DNA of 64,000 nt from Musa acuminata AAA Group (lineage: Eukaryota > Streptophyta > Magnoliopsida > Zingiberales > Musaceae), in contig NC_088331.1 of assembly GCF_036884655.1 (NCBI RefSeq), positions 17,417,501-17,481,500 on the forward strand, read 5' to 3'. The notes under the pieces were generated by a model, which saw only the letters and a list, made by a program, of their open reading frames with translations, had not been told where the DNA came from and made no database searches. Position 1 is the first letter of the stretch. Each line of letters begins with the position of its first letter. Below, piece after piece: positions 1 to 10,448 of this stretch. Both the position numbers and the translations under genes were made by a program.

Positions 1-1491
1 TGGAAAATTATGAGGGCGACATCACATGTGCAGCGGAAGAACAAGAAAACAAAATCCCCGATTCCCAAAAAGTTGTTCGTCATCGTGCGAAGATTGGTAC
101 GCAAAAATCCGCGAAACATGAAACTACGTATAAAGTAGATTGTGTTACCTAGGGAGATCGTATATCCCTGTTTCCTTGCAGATCCTTAGGAGAGGGTAAA
201 GGAGGTCAAGCGTCCTCCTCTCTAGCGGTGATCCACACAGTAGGGTTGCGACGACGCTCCTCAAAACTCCAGGCCTGCTCTGAGGTGGAGAGGAAGAGGA
301 GAATAGGAAAGGCAAGCAAAGACTCTAGCCTATGAGGCTGTGAATCCCTCCTATTTATAGAGATCCCGTGTCAAATTCTAATGGGTCCTTCCCTAGTGGG
401 TATTGGATCTGCATCCAATAAGACAATGGCTCCGTCGGATATCTCATATCCGAACCTCTACTCATCGCAATGCCTACCATATGTGTGTGACCCTCTAAGC
501 CCAATATCGAGCTGGCCGTGAGTCATATCTGTCAGAACTCCTTCTAACTCAGTGAATTATTATCTCTGTAATAATTCACTCGACTCATCGACTACAGACG
601 TACTAGGCCACTACGCCGTAGTCCCCAGACGATACAGAGGAATCCAATCCATTGGACCTGTCTGTCCTCAGTTACCATGTACCTATAGTCCCTCATCCAT
701 CTAATATCCCAGAGACCGTATATCGAGCATGGTGCTGTCAGACCCATACAGTTTCTACTCAAGTCTCGCTCTAATCGGATTCTCCCGGAGAACTCTTTCT
801 CTCTCAACCCGAATGACCCTGGCTAGGGATTTGTCTGAGCAAGAACACATGGGATATTCCTCTCATGATGCCGAGAGTGGATGATCCTCTGTCGACACTC
901 AATAGCCCTCGTAAGGTCGACTACCACTCCCAATGACCAGCTGTACTAGATCTGGGACAGCCAAACCTATAAGTCTGGTATCAAAGAGTGGAGCACTCAT
1001 ACAGGACATCCTTGGTGTCTCAAGTCTAAGGACTAGATACACCACTAGGACTACGGAATCGCTGTCTAACAATAAGGCATCAACAACCATCCAGCATTCC
1101 GTAAGCGGATCAATCAGTGAACTCATTCTCCAATGAGCACCTGTACTGTATCCCTAGTGTCCCTACATGAGCAGCTATGAGACCAGCTGCATCCATCATA
1201 TGGACGGGTATACAGCACACCAGTCTATCTAGTTATCACGATGTCCCTCTCGAGTAACCTATGACCGGGATTATTTAGGATATGTGTTTAAAGGTGAATC
1301 GATCTCATTATCGTGATCTCATCACGATCCAATTCCCATTGCACAAATCCAAGGACATCACAATATATATATGCATTTATGCAATAGTTATAAAGTGATA
1401 TACGCCAAAATATAATAAGCAAAAAGATTCTGTATCAAGTCACACGTGCCATCACTCACGTGATTGGCTTGCTGGGCACCTTTGACTAGCA
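1..1491 (-). repeat. 3' LTR of the Angela-like element (first 3 bases outside window)
   Basis: It aligns base for base with 6968-8458, and both spans are 1491 bp with no net length difference. It ends in TAGCA, read on the minus strand as TGCTA, giving TG...CA termini. A TATA-like TATTTATA lies at 352-359 (minus TATAAATA). Scattered, mostly transition-type differences from its partner indicate some age. Short open frames within it are LTR sequence, not genes. Confidence 0.92.
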
Positions 1492-1506
1492 ATCTCCCAC
1501 TTGACC
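1492..1506 (-). other. Polypurine tract of the Angela-like element
   Basis: On the minus strand this reads GGTCAAGTGGGAGAT directly before the 3' LTR start. It is purine-rich and abuts the LTR, the expected plus-strand priming site. Confidence 0.7.
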
Positions 1507-4155
1507 TAAAGCCAATCACCTATGTGTATAATCCCCATCAGACTCCTGTGACGCTCAAAGACAATCTGAGACAACGGCTTTGTCAGTGGATCTGCAATGT
1601 TATCTTCGGATGGAACTCTTTCCACTGCTACATATCCTCGGGTTACGATCTCTCTGATAAGTTGGAACCACCTCAGAACACTTCTGATGAGACTCGGGTT
1701 CCCTTATTTGAGTAATTGCCCCGTTGTTGTCACAATATAAGGAGATCGGCTCCTCGCTACCCAGAACGACTCCCAAATCTGTGATGAACTTCTTCACCCA
1801 GACTCCCTCCTTTGCTGCATCTGATGCAGCAATGTACTCCGCCTTTGTAGTCGAGTCAGTAGTGGTATCTTGCTTGGAACTCTTCCAGCACACTGCTCCT
1901 CCATTCAAGGTGTACATATACCCTGAATTCGACTTGCTATCATCGACATCAGACTGAAAACTTGAGTCAGTGTAGCCTTCAACCTTAAGGCTATTACCTC
2001 CATACACTAGTAAAAGATCCTTAGTCTTTCTTAAGTACATAAGGATACACTTTACTGCTTTCCAGTGCTCCAAGCCTGGATCCGCTTGATACCTGCTCGT
2101 GACACTCAGAGCATGCACTATATCAGGCCTAGTACATAGCATGACATACATGATAGACCTTATTGCTGAGGCATAAGGTATCATATTCATGTTTGCCCTT
2201 TCTTCTGGAGTCTTTGGGGACATACTCGTAGAAAGCGATATCCCATGTCTCATCGGTATGAGACCTCTCTTGGAATTTTCCATGCCAAACCTTTTGACAA
2301 TGGTTTCTATGTACCTGGATTGGGACAAGCCAAGCATCCTTTTGGATCTATCTCTATAGATTCTAATCCCCAAGATATAGGATGCTTCCCCTAAGTCCTT
2401 CATGGAGAAGTGTCTAGATAACCAAGTCTTTACTATGGATAGCATTCCTACGTCATTCCCAATGATGAGGATGTCATCCACATATAACACCAAAAAGGTG
2501 ATAGCGCTCCCACTTACCTTCCTATACACACAAGGCTCATCTTCGTTCTTAACGAAGACATAAGATCTGATTGCCTCATCAAATCTTATGTTCCAACTTC
2601 GGGAAGCTTGCTTTAGTCCATAAATGGATCTAAGCAACCTACACACCTTATTTGGGCAGTTCTTGGACACGAATCCCTCAGGTTGCATCATATACACCTC
2701 CTCCTCGAGGTTCCCATTGAGGAATGCGGTTTTCACATCCATCTGCCAAATCTCATAATCATAGTGTGTTGCAATAGCCAATAGAATTCTAATGGATTTT
2801 ATCATTGCTACGGGTGAGAAGGTTTCGTCGTAGTCAACACCTTGCCTTTGACGATACCCCTTAGCCACTAGCCTTGCTTTATAGGTCTCTACCTTTCCAT
2901 CTACTTCAATCTTTTTCTTAAAGATCCACTTGCAACCGATGGGTACAATACCTTCGGGCGCATCAACTAGGTTCCAAACCTTATTAGAGTACATAGAATC
3001 CATCTCAGAATTCATGGCTTCTTGCCACTTCCCGGAGTCTATACTCATAATAGCCTCCTCGTAGGTCTGAGGATCAATATCTTCAACATCCTCTCCTCTA
3101 ATATGTCCCACATATCCTTCAGGAGGATGGGATACTCTATCAGACCTACGTAAAGTTGAAACTTGTGTATTAGGTACCTGAACAGACTCGGGCTGTAGAG
3201 TGGTGCTTGAGCTTGGTTCTCCAATCTCGCTCAACTCTATCATTCTCCCACTGTCTCCGCCAAGAATGTGTTCCTTCTCAAGGAACACTGCTCTCTTAGC
3301 TACAAAGACCTTTTGGTCCTCGAGATGATAGAAATAATACCCACAAGTTTTCTTGGGGTATGCCACAAATTTGCATCGCTCTGTCCTTGATTCTAACTTA
3401 TCGGGGTTGTGTCTTTTAACATGGGTAGGGCAGCCCCAAATCTTAACAACCTTAAGATCATGCTTCTTCCCTTTCCATATCTCATATGGTGTAGACACTA
3501 CCGACTTAGTTGGAACTCTATTTAGAAGGTAAGCTGCGGTTTCTAGGGCATATCCCCAGAATGAGATAGGTAGGTTAGCGAAACTCATCATGGACCGTAC
3601 CATATCTAATAACGTACAATTTCTCCTTCCAAAGACACCATTGAGCTGGGGTGTATAAGGAGGTGTCCATTGGGATAATATCCCATGGTCCTTAAGGAAC
3701 TGAGTAAACTCTGTACTTAAGTACTCACCTCCTCGATCTGATCGAAAAGTTTTGATACTCTTTCCAGTTTGGTTCTCCACCTCATTCCTATACTCTCTGA
3801 ATTTCTCAAAGGCCTCGGACTTGTACTTCATTAAGTACACATATCCATACCTTGAGAAATCATCAGTAAATGTAATGAAGTAGGAGTAACCTCCAATGGC
3901 ATGAGTTGACATGGGTCCACATACATCACTATGTATGAGTTCCAACAACTCAGTGGCTCTCTCTCCAGTTCCACTAAATGGAGAGTTGGTCAATTTTCCA
4001 CGAATGCAAGGTTCACAAGTTGCATATGACACGTAGTCGAATAGATCTAGATATCCATCATTTAGCAACTTTTGAATCCTTCTTTCATGGATGTGACCTA
4101 GCCTACAATGCCATAGGTGTGCACTATTCACCTCATCTCGTTTCCTCTTAGACAC
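1506..4155 (-). pseudogene. pol: Copia pol: integrase, reverse transcriptase, RNase H (frameshifted, integrase mutated)
   Basis: An open frame of 851 codons (1600-4155) holds, in order: a GAG-pre-integrase/HHCC zinc region (WHCRLGH, CEPC); an integrase core with HSDV and RSDRGGEY; reverse transcriptase with the active-site motif YVDDILIIGN; and RNase H (GYTDSS..., SSKQDTT, KAEYIAASDAAKE). The catalytic glutamate of the integrase D,D-E triad, normally in a GV-ERRN context, is Gly here (NGVFGRRNC), so integrase should be dead. Near 1680 a small indel shifts the frame. The usual C-terminal stretch (LIREIV..., ADPLTKPLSQ) continues in another frame to a stop at 1506-1508. RT and RNase H look otherwise intact. 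It lies 190 bp downstream of gag. Confidence 0.88.
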
Positions 4156-4348
4156 TTACATTCATGATATGTGGAGTAGTGTCTTGCATAAACAAACCTT
4201 TATGCAATATTCCTCTCGTTAATCTCCCCTTAGCTTTGCTAGAATTTACAATAAATTGTAGATGTGATAAGCAATATTGGTATCCAATACCAATGCACCA
4301 TCACAAAAATCTAACAATTGGAGATTGATCAAGAATGTACTTGAAGCT
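4156..4348 (-). pseudogene. Collapsed protease region between gag and integrase
   Basis: Only about 190 bp separate gag from the pre-integrase domain, too short for a copia aspartic protease. A shifted frame gives a protease-like start in which the expected LDTG-type catalytic motif reads LDTNIAYHI. The next segment jumps to the sequence just before the pre-integrase domain (KRKRDEVNS). So most of the protease is deleted and its catalytic Gly is changed. Confidence 0.7.
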
Positions 4349-5161
4349 TCACCAAGCTTCTTGTTTCGCCCTTTCTGCAAGGTACTCTTTGCAGTTCCTC
4401 TTCCAATGCCCATCTTTACCATAGTGGAAGCACTGGCCTTTGTCCTTTGTTGGGTCTTTCTTAGCAACCTTTGCTTTACCTTGTTTGCCCTTGCCCTTTC
4501 CCTTCTTAAGGGACCTTTCTGCTTTCCTTTTCTTTCTGGTCTCACCAGTGTAGAGAACTGGCTTCTCTTTCTTAATAGTACTCTCTGCCTCCCTCAACAT
4601 ATTGAGGAGCTCTGGGAGAGTCACCTCAAGCTTGTTCATATTAAAATTCATTATGAACTGTGAAAAGGAATCTGGTAGGGACTGAAGCACAATGTCCACA
4701 CACAAGTTATCCTCTAGGACCATTCCTAGACTTGTGAGTTTCTCTATCCACTCAATCATCTTTAGGACATGGTTCTGAACCGGTGTCCCCTCAGTCATCC
4801 TAGCGCGGAAAAGGCTCTTGGATATCTCATATCGTTGAGTCCTTCCCTGTTCCTCAAACAATTTGCGGACATGTAGGAGAATGGATCTGAGATCCATCTT
4901 TTCATGTTGTCTCTGTAACTCTGGAGTCATAGAGCCCAACATATAGCATTGAGCAAGAGTGGAGTCATCAATGTACTTCAAGTAGCGAGCGATCTCATCC
5001 TCGCTTGCCCCTTCTTCGGGCGTAGGCATCACTGTATCAAGGACGTACACGATTTTCTCCGCTGTGAGAACAATTCTCAAGTTACGGAGCCAATCCGTAT
5101 AATTTGGACCAGTGGGGCGGTTGACATCAAGTATGCCACGTAAGGGATTTGAAAGCGACAT
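4349..5161 (-). CDS. gag: Copia Gag (UBN2-type), zinc knuckle mutated
   Basis: 270 residues. The N-terminal two thirds is a copia Gag core ([36 protein letters not shown]). A Lys-rich linker leads to a C-terminal zinc knuckle, [14 protein letters not shown]. The family pattern is CX2CX4HX4C, and the second Cys is Tyr here. Gag would form the virus-like particle and bind element RNA. The start at 5161 follows a long leader and begins [12 protein letters not shown]. The frame closes just after the knuckle; in an intact copy it would run on into protease. I expect a translatable but RNA-binding-impaired Gag. Confidence 0.82.
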   Translation of the reverse strand: MSLSNPLRGILDVNRPTGPNYTDWLRNLRIVLTAEKIVYVLDTVMPTPEEGASEDEIARYLKYIDDSTLAQCYMLGSMTPELQRQHEKMDLRSILLHVRKLFEEQGRTQRYEISKSLFRARMTEGTPVQNHVLKMIEWIEKLTSLGMVLEDNLCVDIVLQSLPDSFSQFIMNFNMNKLEVTLPELLNMLREAESTIKKEKPVLYTGETRKKRKAERSLKKGKGKGKQGKAKVAKKDPTKDKGQCFHYGKDGHWKRNCKEYLAERAKQEAW

Positions 5162-5357
5162 TTTCTGAAAATAAAGATGTAGCAGAAATGAATAACATGC
5201 AGATTTTGCAAGAAATAAACTATCAAGATATGGACTTCTATCTTAATATGCTCCCACTATTTTACTAACGAGTCACGCGACACCCTCAGCACGTGAAACG
5301 GAAGTCTCTGGCAGACTTCTAGTGGGGATCAGGATCCAATCAGCGTCTTAGTGTAAC

Positions 5358-5650
5358 CTCGAGGGACTCGACCAATCACACTAAGCCTAAAAGGTAGGCA
5401 ACTCTTGCCGATCACAACTCCTTGTGATTCCTGTCCTGTTCGGCCACCGAATCACCATGGCCTCGAGGGACTCGACCAACCATGATGCTCGGTTAAGTCA
5501 ACACCTTCGTTACAAGATGAGTCTGATTTGATGATATACCCACGAGGGACTCGACCAAGTATACCATGCCCTCAGGTCACCGGTGACATCTCTATGTCGT
5601 AAGCAAGATAGCGAATCGCGATATAGGTGAGTCTCGAGGGACTCGACCAA
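5358..5650. repeat. Four dispersed copies of an 18-bp motif in the Angela leader
   Basis: The motif CTCGAGGGACTCGACCAA or a close variant starts near 5358, 5462, 5541 and 5632, with unrelated sequence between copies. The inner GAGGGACTCGACCAA is identical in all four. Spacing is about 80-105 bp. Confidence 0.85.
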
Positions 5651-6432
5651 CTCAACCTACACCGGGAATCGGTTCCTACTTATAACGATGGAAGGCCACG
5701 TGGGTCAATCTAATTGCCTCACGTTTACCGACTTAATATTATCGAGAGATGTTTCTAAGATTTGGTCTCCTAATATGACATGTCACACATATACATATTT
5801 AATATATATCTACATCGCATGCAAATATATATATTTATCTAGTATGTGTATAAGCAATCACACCAGATGATCATAGACCACAACCTAATATGATTAGGCC
5901 CGAGCCAGTAGGCCTAATCACTCACATCAAGATCTATGTGTGCAACGGTGCATCTCCATGCCCTGTGATCGTCCATCTCGTCCTCGTCGATTCCGTCGAT
6001 ATCTTGATGCATCTCCATGCATCACGATCGTCCGTCTCGTGGGTCCCGCTATCGCATCCATGCTCCCGCTGCGCCTCCTCATGTGATTACAACTTAATCA
6101 TAGGCACGCAGGCCCGACAATAAATGAGAAATATAATGGAGGCTCGCAGACCTCAATAATAATAATCACAAGTACACACATCACACGGTCCATGATCATC
6201 CGTCCACACATCATACATCACATGTATAAATAATCATCATCATGTAGGACTACTAGATAATAATAAAAATAATAATCAACTAAACCTTTTAATTAATTAA
6301 TATTTTCTGAAATCAGGGACATGTAGGGAATTTCTGAATTTATAAGGGTATTTTCGTAATTTGGACAAAAGATAGAAACTGGAATTTCTTAAATTTCGAG
6401 GGGTAAAACTATCTTTTTCTTAGAAAACCCTA

Positions 6433-6850
6433 ATGCCCTACTATCATTTGCTGCTGCCGCCGCCGCTGCCACCCTGCTGGCGGCGGCCTGTGCGGCGGGG
6501 CGAGGGCACTGCCCTCGCCTGCAGGCGGCACGCCCGCTGGCGGCGCTGCCGCTGCAGGTGGGCTCCCCCGCGGGCGCCGCTGCCTCCACAGGCGGTGCTG
6601 TCCCGCCAGGCGGCCGCCCCTGTGGGGGGGGGGGGGGGGGGGGGGTTTCGCCCGCGGGAGCTGCGGCGGCAAGCACCGCTTCCTTGCGGCGGCAGGCGCC
6701 GCTGCCCTGCGACGCCTCTGCCCGTGGGCTGCCAGCCCCGCCGGCAGCAAGGCTGCTGCAAGCAGGCCGCCGGCCGGCTACTGCAGACGCAGCCCCTGTG
6801 CTGCCCGCCTTCGGCTGCGCTTCACGCACGCAGATCGAGGGCAGGAACTA
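6433..6850. repeat. GC-rich block with a 22-base G run
   Basis: The block is rich in GCC/GGC triplets (ctgctgccgccgccgctg at its start) and includes an uninterrupted run of 22 G at 6624-6645 on the plus strand, C on the element's sense strand. Composition differs sharply from the AT-rich leader on either side. Confidence 0.85.
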
Positions 6851-6951
6851 TTGCTGCCCTTTCTCGCTTTTGCGTCAACGATTTTGACGTCAAAATTCTT
6901 CCTAAACACAACGCACGCAGTTCAAAACCAATCATTCGCATGAACAACCTG

Positions 6952-6963
6952 GCTCTGATACCA
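6952..6963 (-). other. Primer-binding site, initiator tRNA-Met
   Basis: The minus strand reads TGGTATCAGAGC, the standard plant retroelement primer site for initiator tRNA-Met, one base from the 5' LTR end. Confidence 0.9.
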
Positions 6964-6964
6964 C

Positions 6965-8458
6965 TGTTGGAAAATCATGGGGGCGACATCACATGCGTAG
7001 CGGAAGAACAAGAAAACAAAATCCCCGATTCCCAAAAAGATGTTCATCGTCGTGCGAAGATTGGTACGCAAAAATCCGCGAAACATGAAACTACGTATAA
7101 AGTAGATTGTGTTACCTAGGGAGATCGTATATCCCTGTTTCCTTGCAGATCCTTAGGAGAGGGTAAAGGAGGTCAAGGGTCCTCCTCTCTAGCGGTGATC
7201 CAAACAGCAGGGTTGCGACGACGCTCCTCAAAACTCCAGGCCTGCTCTGAGGTGGAGAGGAAGAGGAGAATAGGAAAGGCAAGCAAAGACTCTAGCCTAT
7301 GAGGCTGTGAATCCCTCCTATTTATAGAGATCCCGTGTCAAACCTTAATGGGTCCTTCCCTAGTGGGTATTGGATCTGCATCCAATAAGACAAGGGCTCC
7401 GTCGGATATCTCATATCCGAACCTCTACTCATCGCAATGCCTACCATATGTGTGTGACCCTCTAGGCCCAATATCGAGCTGGCCGTGAGTCATACCTGTC
7501 AGAACTCCTTCTAACTCAGTGAATTATTATCTCTGTAATAATTCACTCGACTCATCGACTACGGACGTACTAGGCCACTACGCCGTAGTCCCCAGACGAT
7601 ACAGGGGAATCCAATCCATTGGACCTGTCTGTCCACAGTTACCATGTACCTATAGTCCCTCATCCATCTAATATCCCAGAGATCGTATATCGAGCATGGT
7701 GCTGTCAGACCCATACGGTTTCTACTCAAGTCTCGCTCTAATCGGATTCTCCCGGAGAACTCTTTCTCTCTCAACCCGAATGACCCTGGCCAGGGATTTG
7801 TCTGAGCAAGAACACATGGGATATTCCTCTCATGACGCCGAGAGTGGATGATCCTCTGTCGACACTCAATAGCCCTCGTAAGGTCGACTACCACTCCCAA
7901 TGACCAACTGTACAAGATCTGGGACAACCAAACCTATAAGTCTAGTATCAAAGATTGGAGCACTCATACAGGACATCCTTGGTGTCTTAAGTCTAAGGAC
8001 CAGATACACCACTAGGACTACGGAATCGCTGTCTAACAATAAGGCATCATCAACCATCCAGCATTCCATAAGCGGATGAATCAGTGAACTCATTCTCCAA
8101 TGAGCACCTGTACTATATCCCTAGTGTCCCTACACGAGCAGCTATGAGACCAGCTGCATCTATCATATGGATGGGTATACAGCACACCAGTCTATCCGGT
8201 TATCACGATGTCCCTCTCGAGTAACCTATGACCGGGATTATTTAGGATATGTGTTTAAAGGTGAATCGATCTCATTATCGTGATCTCATCACGATCTGAT
8301 TCCCATTGCACAAATCCAAGGACATCACAATATATATATGCATTTATGCAATAGTTATAAAGTGATATACGCCAAAATATAATAAGCAAAAAGATTATGT
8401 ATCAAGTCACACGTGCCATCACTCACGTGATTGGCTTGCTGGGCACCTATGACTAGCA
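6965..8458 (-). repeat. 5' LTR of the Angela-like element
   Basis: A complete 1494-bp LTR, TGTTGG...TAGCA on the plus strand, matching 1-1491 without net indels. A TATA-like TATTTATA (minus TATAAATA) lies at 7319-7326 and is the likely promoter. On its right the DNA becomes an antisense SIRE-type LTR of element C. Confidence 0.92.
7319..7326 (-). promoter_or_regulatory. TATA box in the Angela 5' LTR
   Basis: Reads TATAAATA on the element's sense strand within GATCTCTATAAATAGGAGG. The same site is present in the other LTR at 352-359. Confidence 0.6.
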
Positions 8459-8900
8459 TAATTAAGTTAGTGGGATTACCTCTCAATTCTAACTCAATCT
8501 ACTATCTAACTATAATAACTAAGACATAATCAAAGCAATCTTGTTCCGGTATATCAATTGCTTTTCCGGCGAGCTTCTGGCGATCTTTCGACGAACTATC
8601 GGCGATGTTCCGGTGAACTCCCGGCAAGCTCCTAGACTTTACGACAAACTTCTTGGCAAGTTCCAATGAACTTCTTTGGCAAGCGCCAAGACTTCTCGGT
8701 TGGTTCTAGCAAAACTTCCGATGAACGTCCGGACTTTCGACAAACTCTTGAACTCCCAACGAAGTCTCAATCTTGACTCCAGCACAACACTTGCTTTTTG
8801 TCTTATTGCTGTCGTTGTTAATCTTGCACACTTTTCTCAATATATAGATTAGATCAAACAATTTACAATTGATTTCATCATCAAAATCCGAGATTGAACA
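8459..8900 (-). repeat. Element C 3' LTR, 5' portion
   Basis: Antisense SIRE-type LTR ending at the conserved LTR start (minus TGTTCAATCTCGGATTTTG). It holds the conserved array of CCGGCGAGCTTC / CGACGAACT-like motifs. The left side is interrupted by the Angela-like element, so only 442 bp of about 1.3 kb are here. Confidence 0.85.
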
Positions 8901-9028
8901 ATCTCCTCCTTTTTTATGATGACAATCAATTGATGACGGAGTTAACCTTAACTCACCCTATCTATATGCTATACTTGAGAAAATACATTATTGAATTCAA
9001 GACCTTTGAATTCAAGCATCAAACTAAT
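8901..9028 (-). other. Element C polypurine tract and 3' untranslated end
   Basis: The minus strand reads AAAAAAGGAGGAGAT directly before the LTR, followed inward by A/T-rich untranslated sequence that resumes at 23759 after element B. No gene. Confidence 0.7.
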
Positions 9029-9033
9029 AAGTT

Positions 9034-10398
9034 TGTTGAATCTCGGATTTTGATGATGAAGTCAATTGTAATTTGTTAGACCTTGATAAGTTTGTAGGAT
9101 TAACTATGATAGTAGTAGGACATAAAGCAGGTTTTGTACCAGTGTCAAGATCGAGATCACGTTGGGAGTTCGAGAGTTCGTCGAATGTCCGGACGTTCGT
9201 CGGAAGTTTTGTCGTAACCAACCGAGAAGTCCAAAAGCTTGCCAAAGAAGCTCGTCGGAACTTGCCAAGAAGATCGTCGTAAAGTCCAGGAGCTTCCCGG
9301 GAGTCCGCTAGAGCATTATCGAGAGTTCGTCGGATGTTCGCCGGAAGTACGCCGGAAGCTCGTCGGAAGAGCAATTAACGCATCGGAACAAGAAGAGCTG
9401 TGATCTTTTCTTAATTATCATAGTTAGAGCATAAATTAAGTTAGGATTGGGACATAATCCCACTAACTTAATTAGGGGCCAACTAGGCCCTTAACAGGGC
9501 TGAATTGGGCTGGATTGAATAGCCCAATTAGCCCTTAAAAACATGGCCGACGGTGGCACCACCTAGAAGACCCAGTCTCCCAGGTGGTCTAGGCAATGGT
9601 ACCACCCAAACTGGGTAGTGGTACCGCCAGCAGTTATTACTGCCAGTGGTGGTATCGCCCCTGTCAAGCGGTGGTACTACCAAAGCTCGTTCTCCAAGCT
9701 TTATCAGGCGGTGGTACCGCCTAGACTGAGTGGTAGTACCACCCAGACTAAGCGGTAGTACCACCCAGTGTCCTGTGTCAGGCGGTGGTATCGCCCAGTA
9801 ATGGTGATGGTATTGGAAATCCGGGAGTAGACACTTTTTGACTCCATTTTTGAAGCTATTGGGGCCTATAAAAACCCCATCCTTTTCTGTATGAAAGGGC
9901 ATGAAATCATTAAGATAATCTTGAGTTGTTGGGGTGTAAAAGTGTTATAAACAAGTGCTAGAGTCCTCCTCTCTTTCTATGTTTTGAGATCATTCAAGAG
10001 AGATATGAGACTTGTAACGGTTCTCTCCTAAACCCATGAAAAGGAGAAACTGCAAAAGGTGATTGGTCTTCAACTATTAAACGAAGGCCTATAGTAGACG
10101 CCGGAGACCTCGTCGGAGGAGAAATCCAAAAGTGGATGTAGTTCACGTTGACCGAACCACTCTAAATTCTCTAAATTCCGATTTGCTTTTCATTAGTGCA
10201 ATTTACTTTAAGTGCAAATCATTTCATAGCAAACTGCTTCTCCCCCTCATCTTACTTATGCTCTCATATGTTTCAAGTTGCTATCCTTCCGATTCGATTT
10301 TCATTGGACGTACGAAATATGTTATACGAAAATTAAAGAATTTTTCGCTGCACTAATTCACCCCCCCCCCCCTCTTAGTACCACTCTTGATCCTAACA
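9034..10398 (+). repeat. Element B 5' LTR (1365 bp)
   Basis: Starts TGTTGAATCTCGG and ends GATCCTAACA. It holds a TCGTCGGAA-type array near 9170-9370, a palindrome array of GGTGGTACCGCC-like sites near 9540-9800, a TATA box (9867-9874), and a poly-C run of 12 inside the GCACTAA...TTAG hairpin near the end. Differs at many positions from the 3' LTR, so this is an older insertion. Confidence 0.9.
9867..9874 (+). promoter_or_regulatory. TATA box in the element B 5' LTR
   Basis: TATAAAAA in the context GGGGCCTATAAAAACCCC, about 530 bp before the LTR end. The same position is occupied by TATAAAAA or TATAAATA in all the related LTRs. Confidence 0.6.
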
Positions 10399-10399
10399 A

Positions 10400-10412
10400 T
10401 TAGTATCAGAGC
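10400..10412 (+). other. Element B primer-binding site
   Basis: TTAGTATCAGAGC, one mismatch to the initiator tRNA-Met complement (TTGGTATCAGAGC), one base after the LTR. Confidence 0.8.
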
Positions 10413-10448
10413 AAGGTTCACTCTCATTTGATTTAAAACCCAAAAGAG

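Larger units (their letters stand above)
5162..6951 (-). other. Long leader (5' untranslated region) of the Angela-like element
   Basis: About 1.8 kb between primer site and gag with no convincing protein. It holds four copies of an 18-bp motif (5358-5650), a normal AT-rich stretch, and a sharply GC-rich block (about 6433-6850). Several overlapping open frames there are Ala/Pro/Arg-rich in every frame, as GC-rich triplet-biased DNA gives by chance. Confidence 0.75.
1..8458 (-). mobile_element. Angela/Tork-like Ty1/copia LTR retrotransposon, near full length
   Basis: The order on the minus strand is 5' LTR (6965-8458), initiator-Met primer site, long leader, gag, protease remnant, integrase, reverse transcriptase, RNase H, polypurine tract and 3' LTR (1-1491). 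That is the Ty1/copia domain order. LTRs of 1494 bp, a long leader and the RT/RNase H style suggest the Angela/Tork side of copia, by recollection and not by alignment. The window starts 3 bases inside the left LTR, so only the TG terminus and left TSD are missing. It sits inside an antisense SIRE-type LTR of element C; the right flank 8459-8463 (TAATT) would be one TSD copy. Coding is damaged at several points, so it is not autonomous. Confidence 0.9.

Noticed and set aside
6952..6963. Possible tRNA-derived sequence at TGGTATCAGAGC sites throughout the window
   Set aside because: These are primer-binding sites directly next to LTR ends; no cloverleaf-forming sequence surrounds them.
6389..7119. 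Ala/Pro/Arg-rich open frames in the GC-rich block, both strands
   Set aside because: Every frame is open because of GC composition and a homopolymer run. No domain, and the block is within a retroelement leader.
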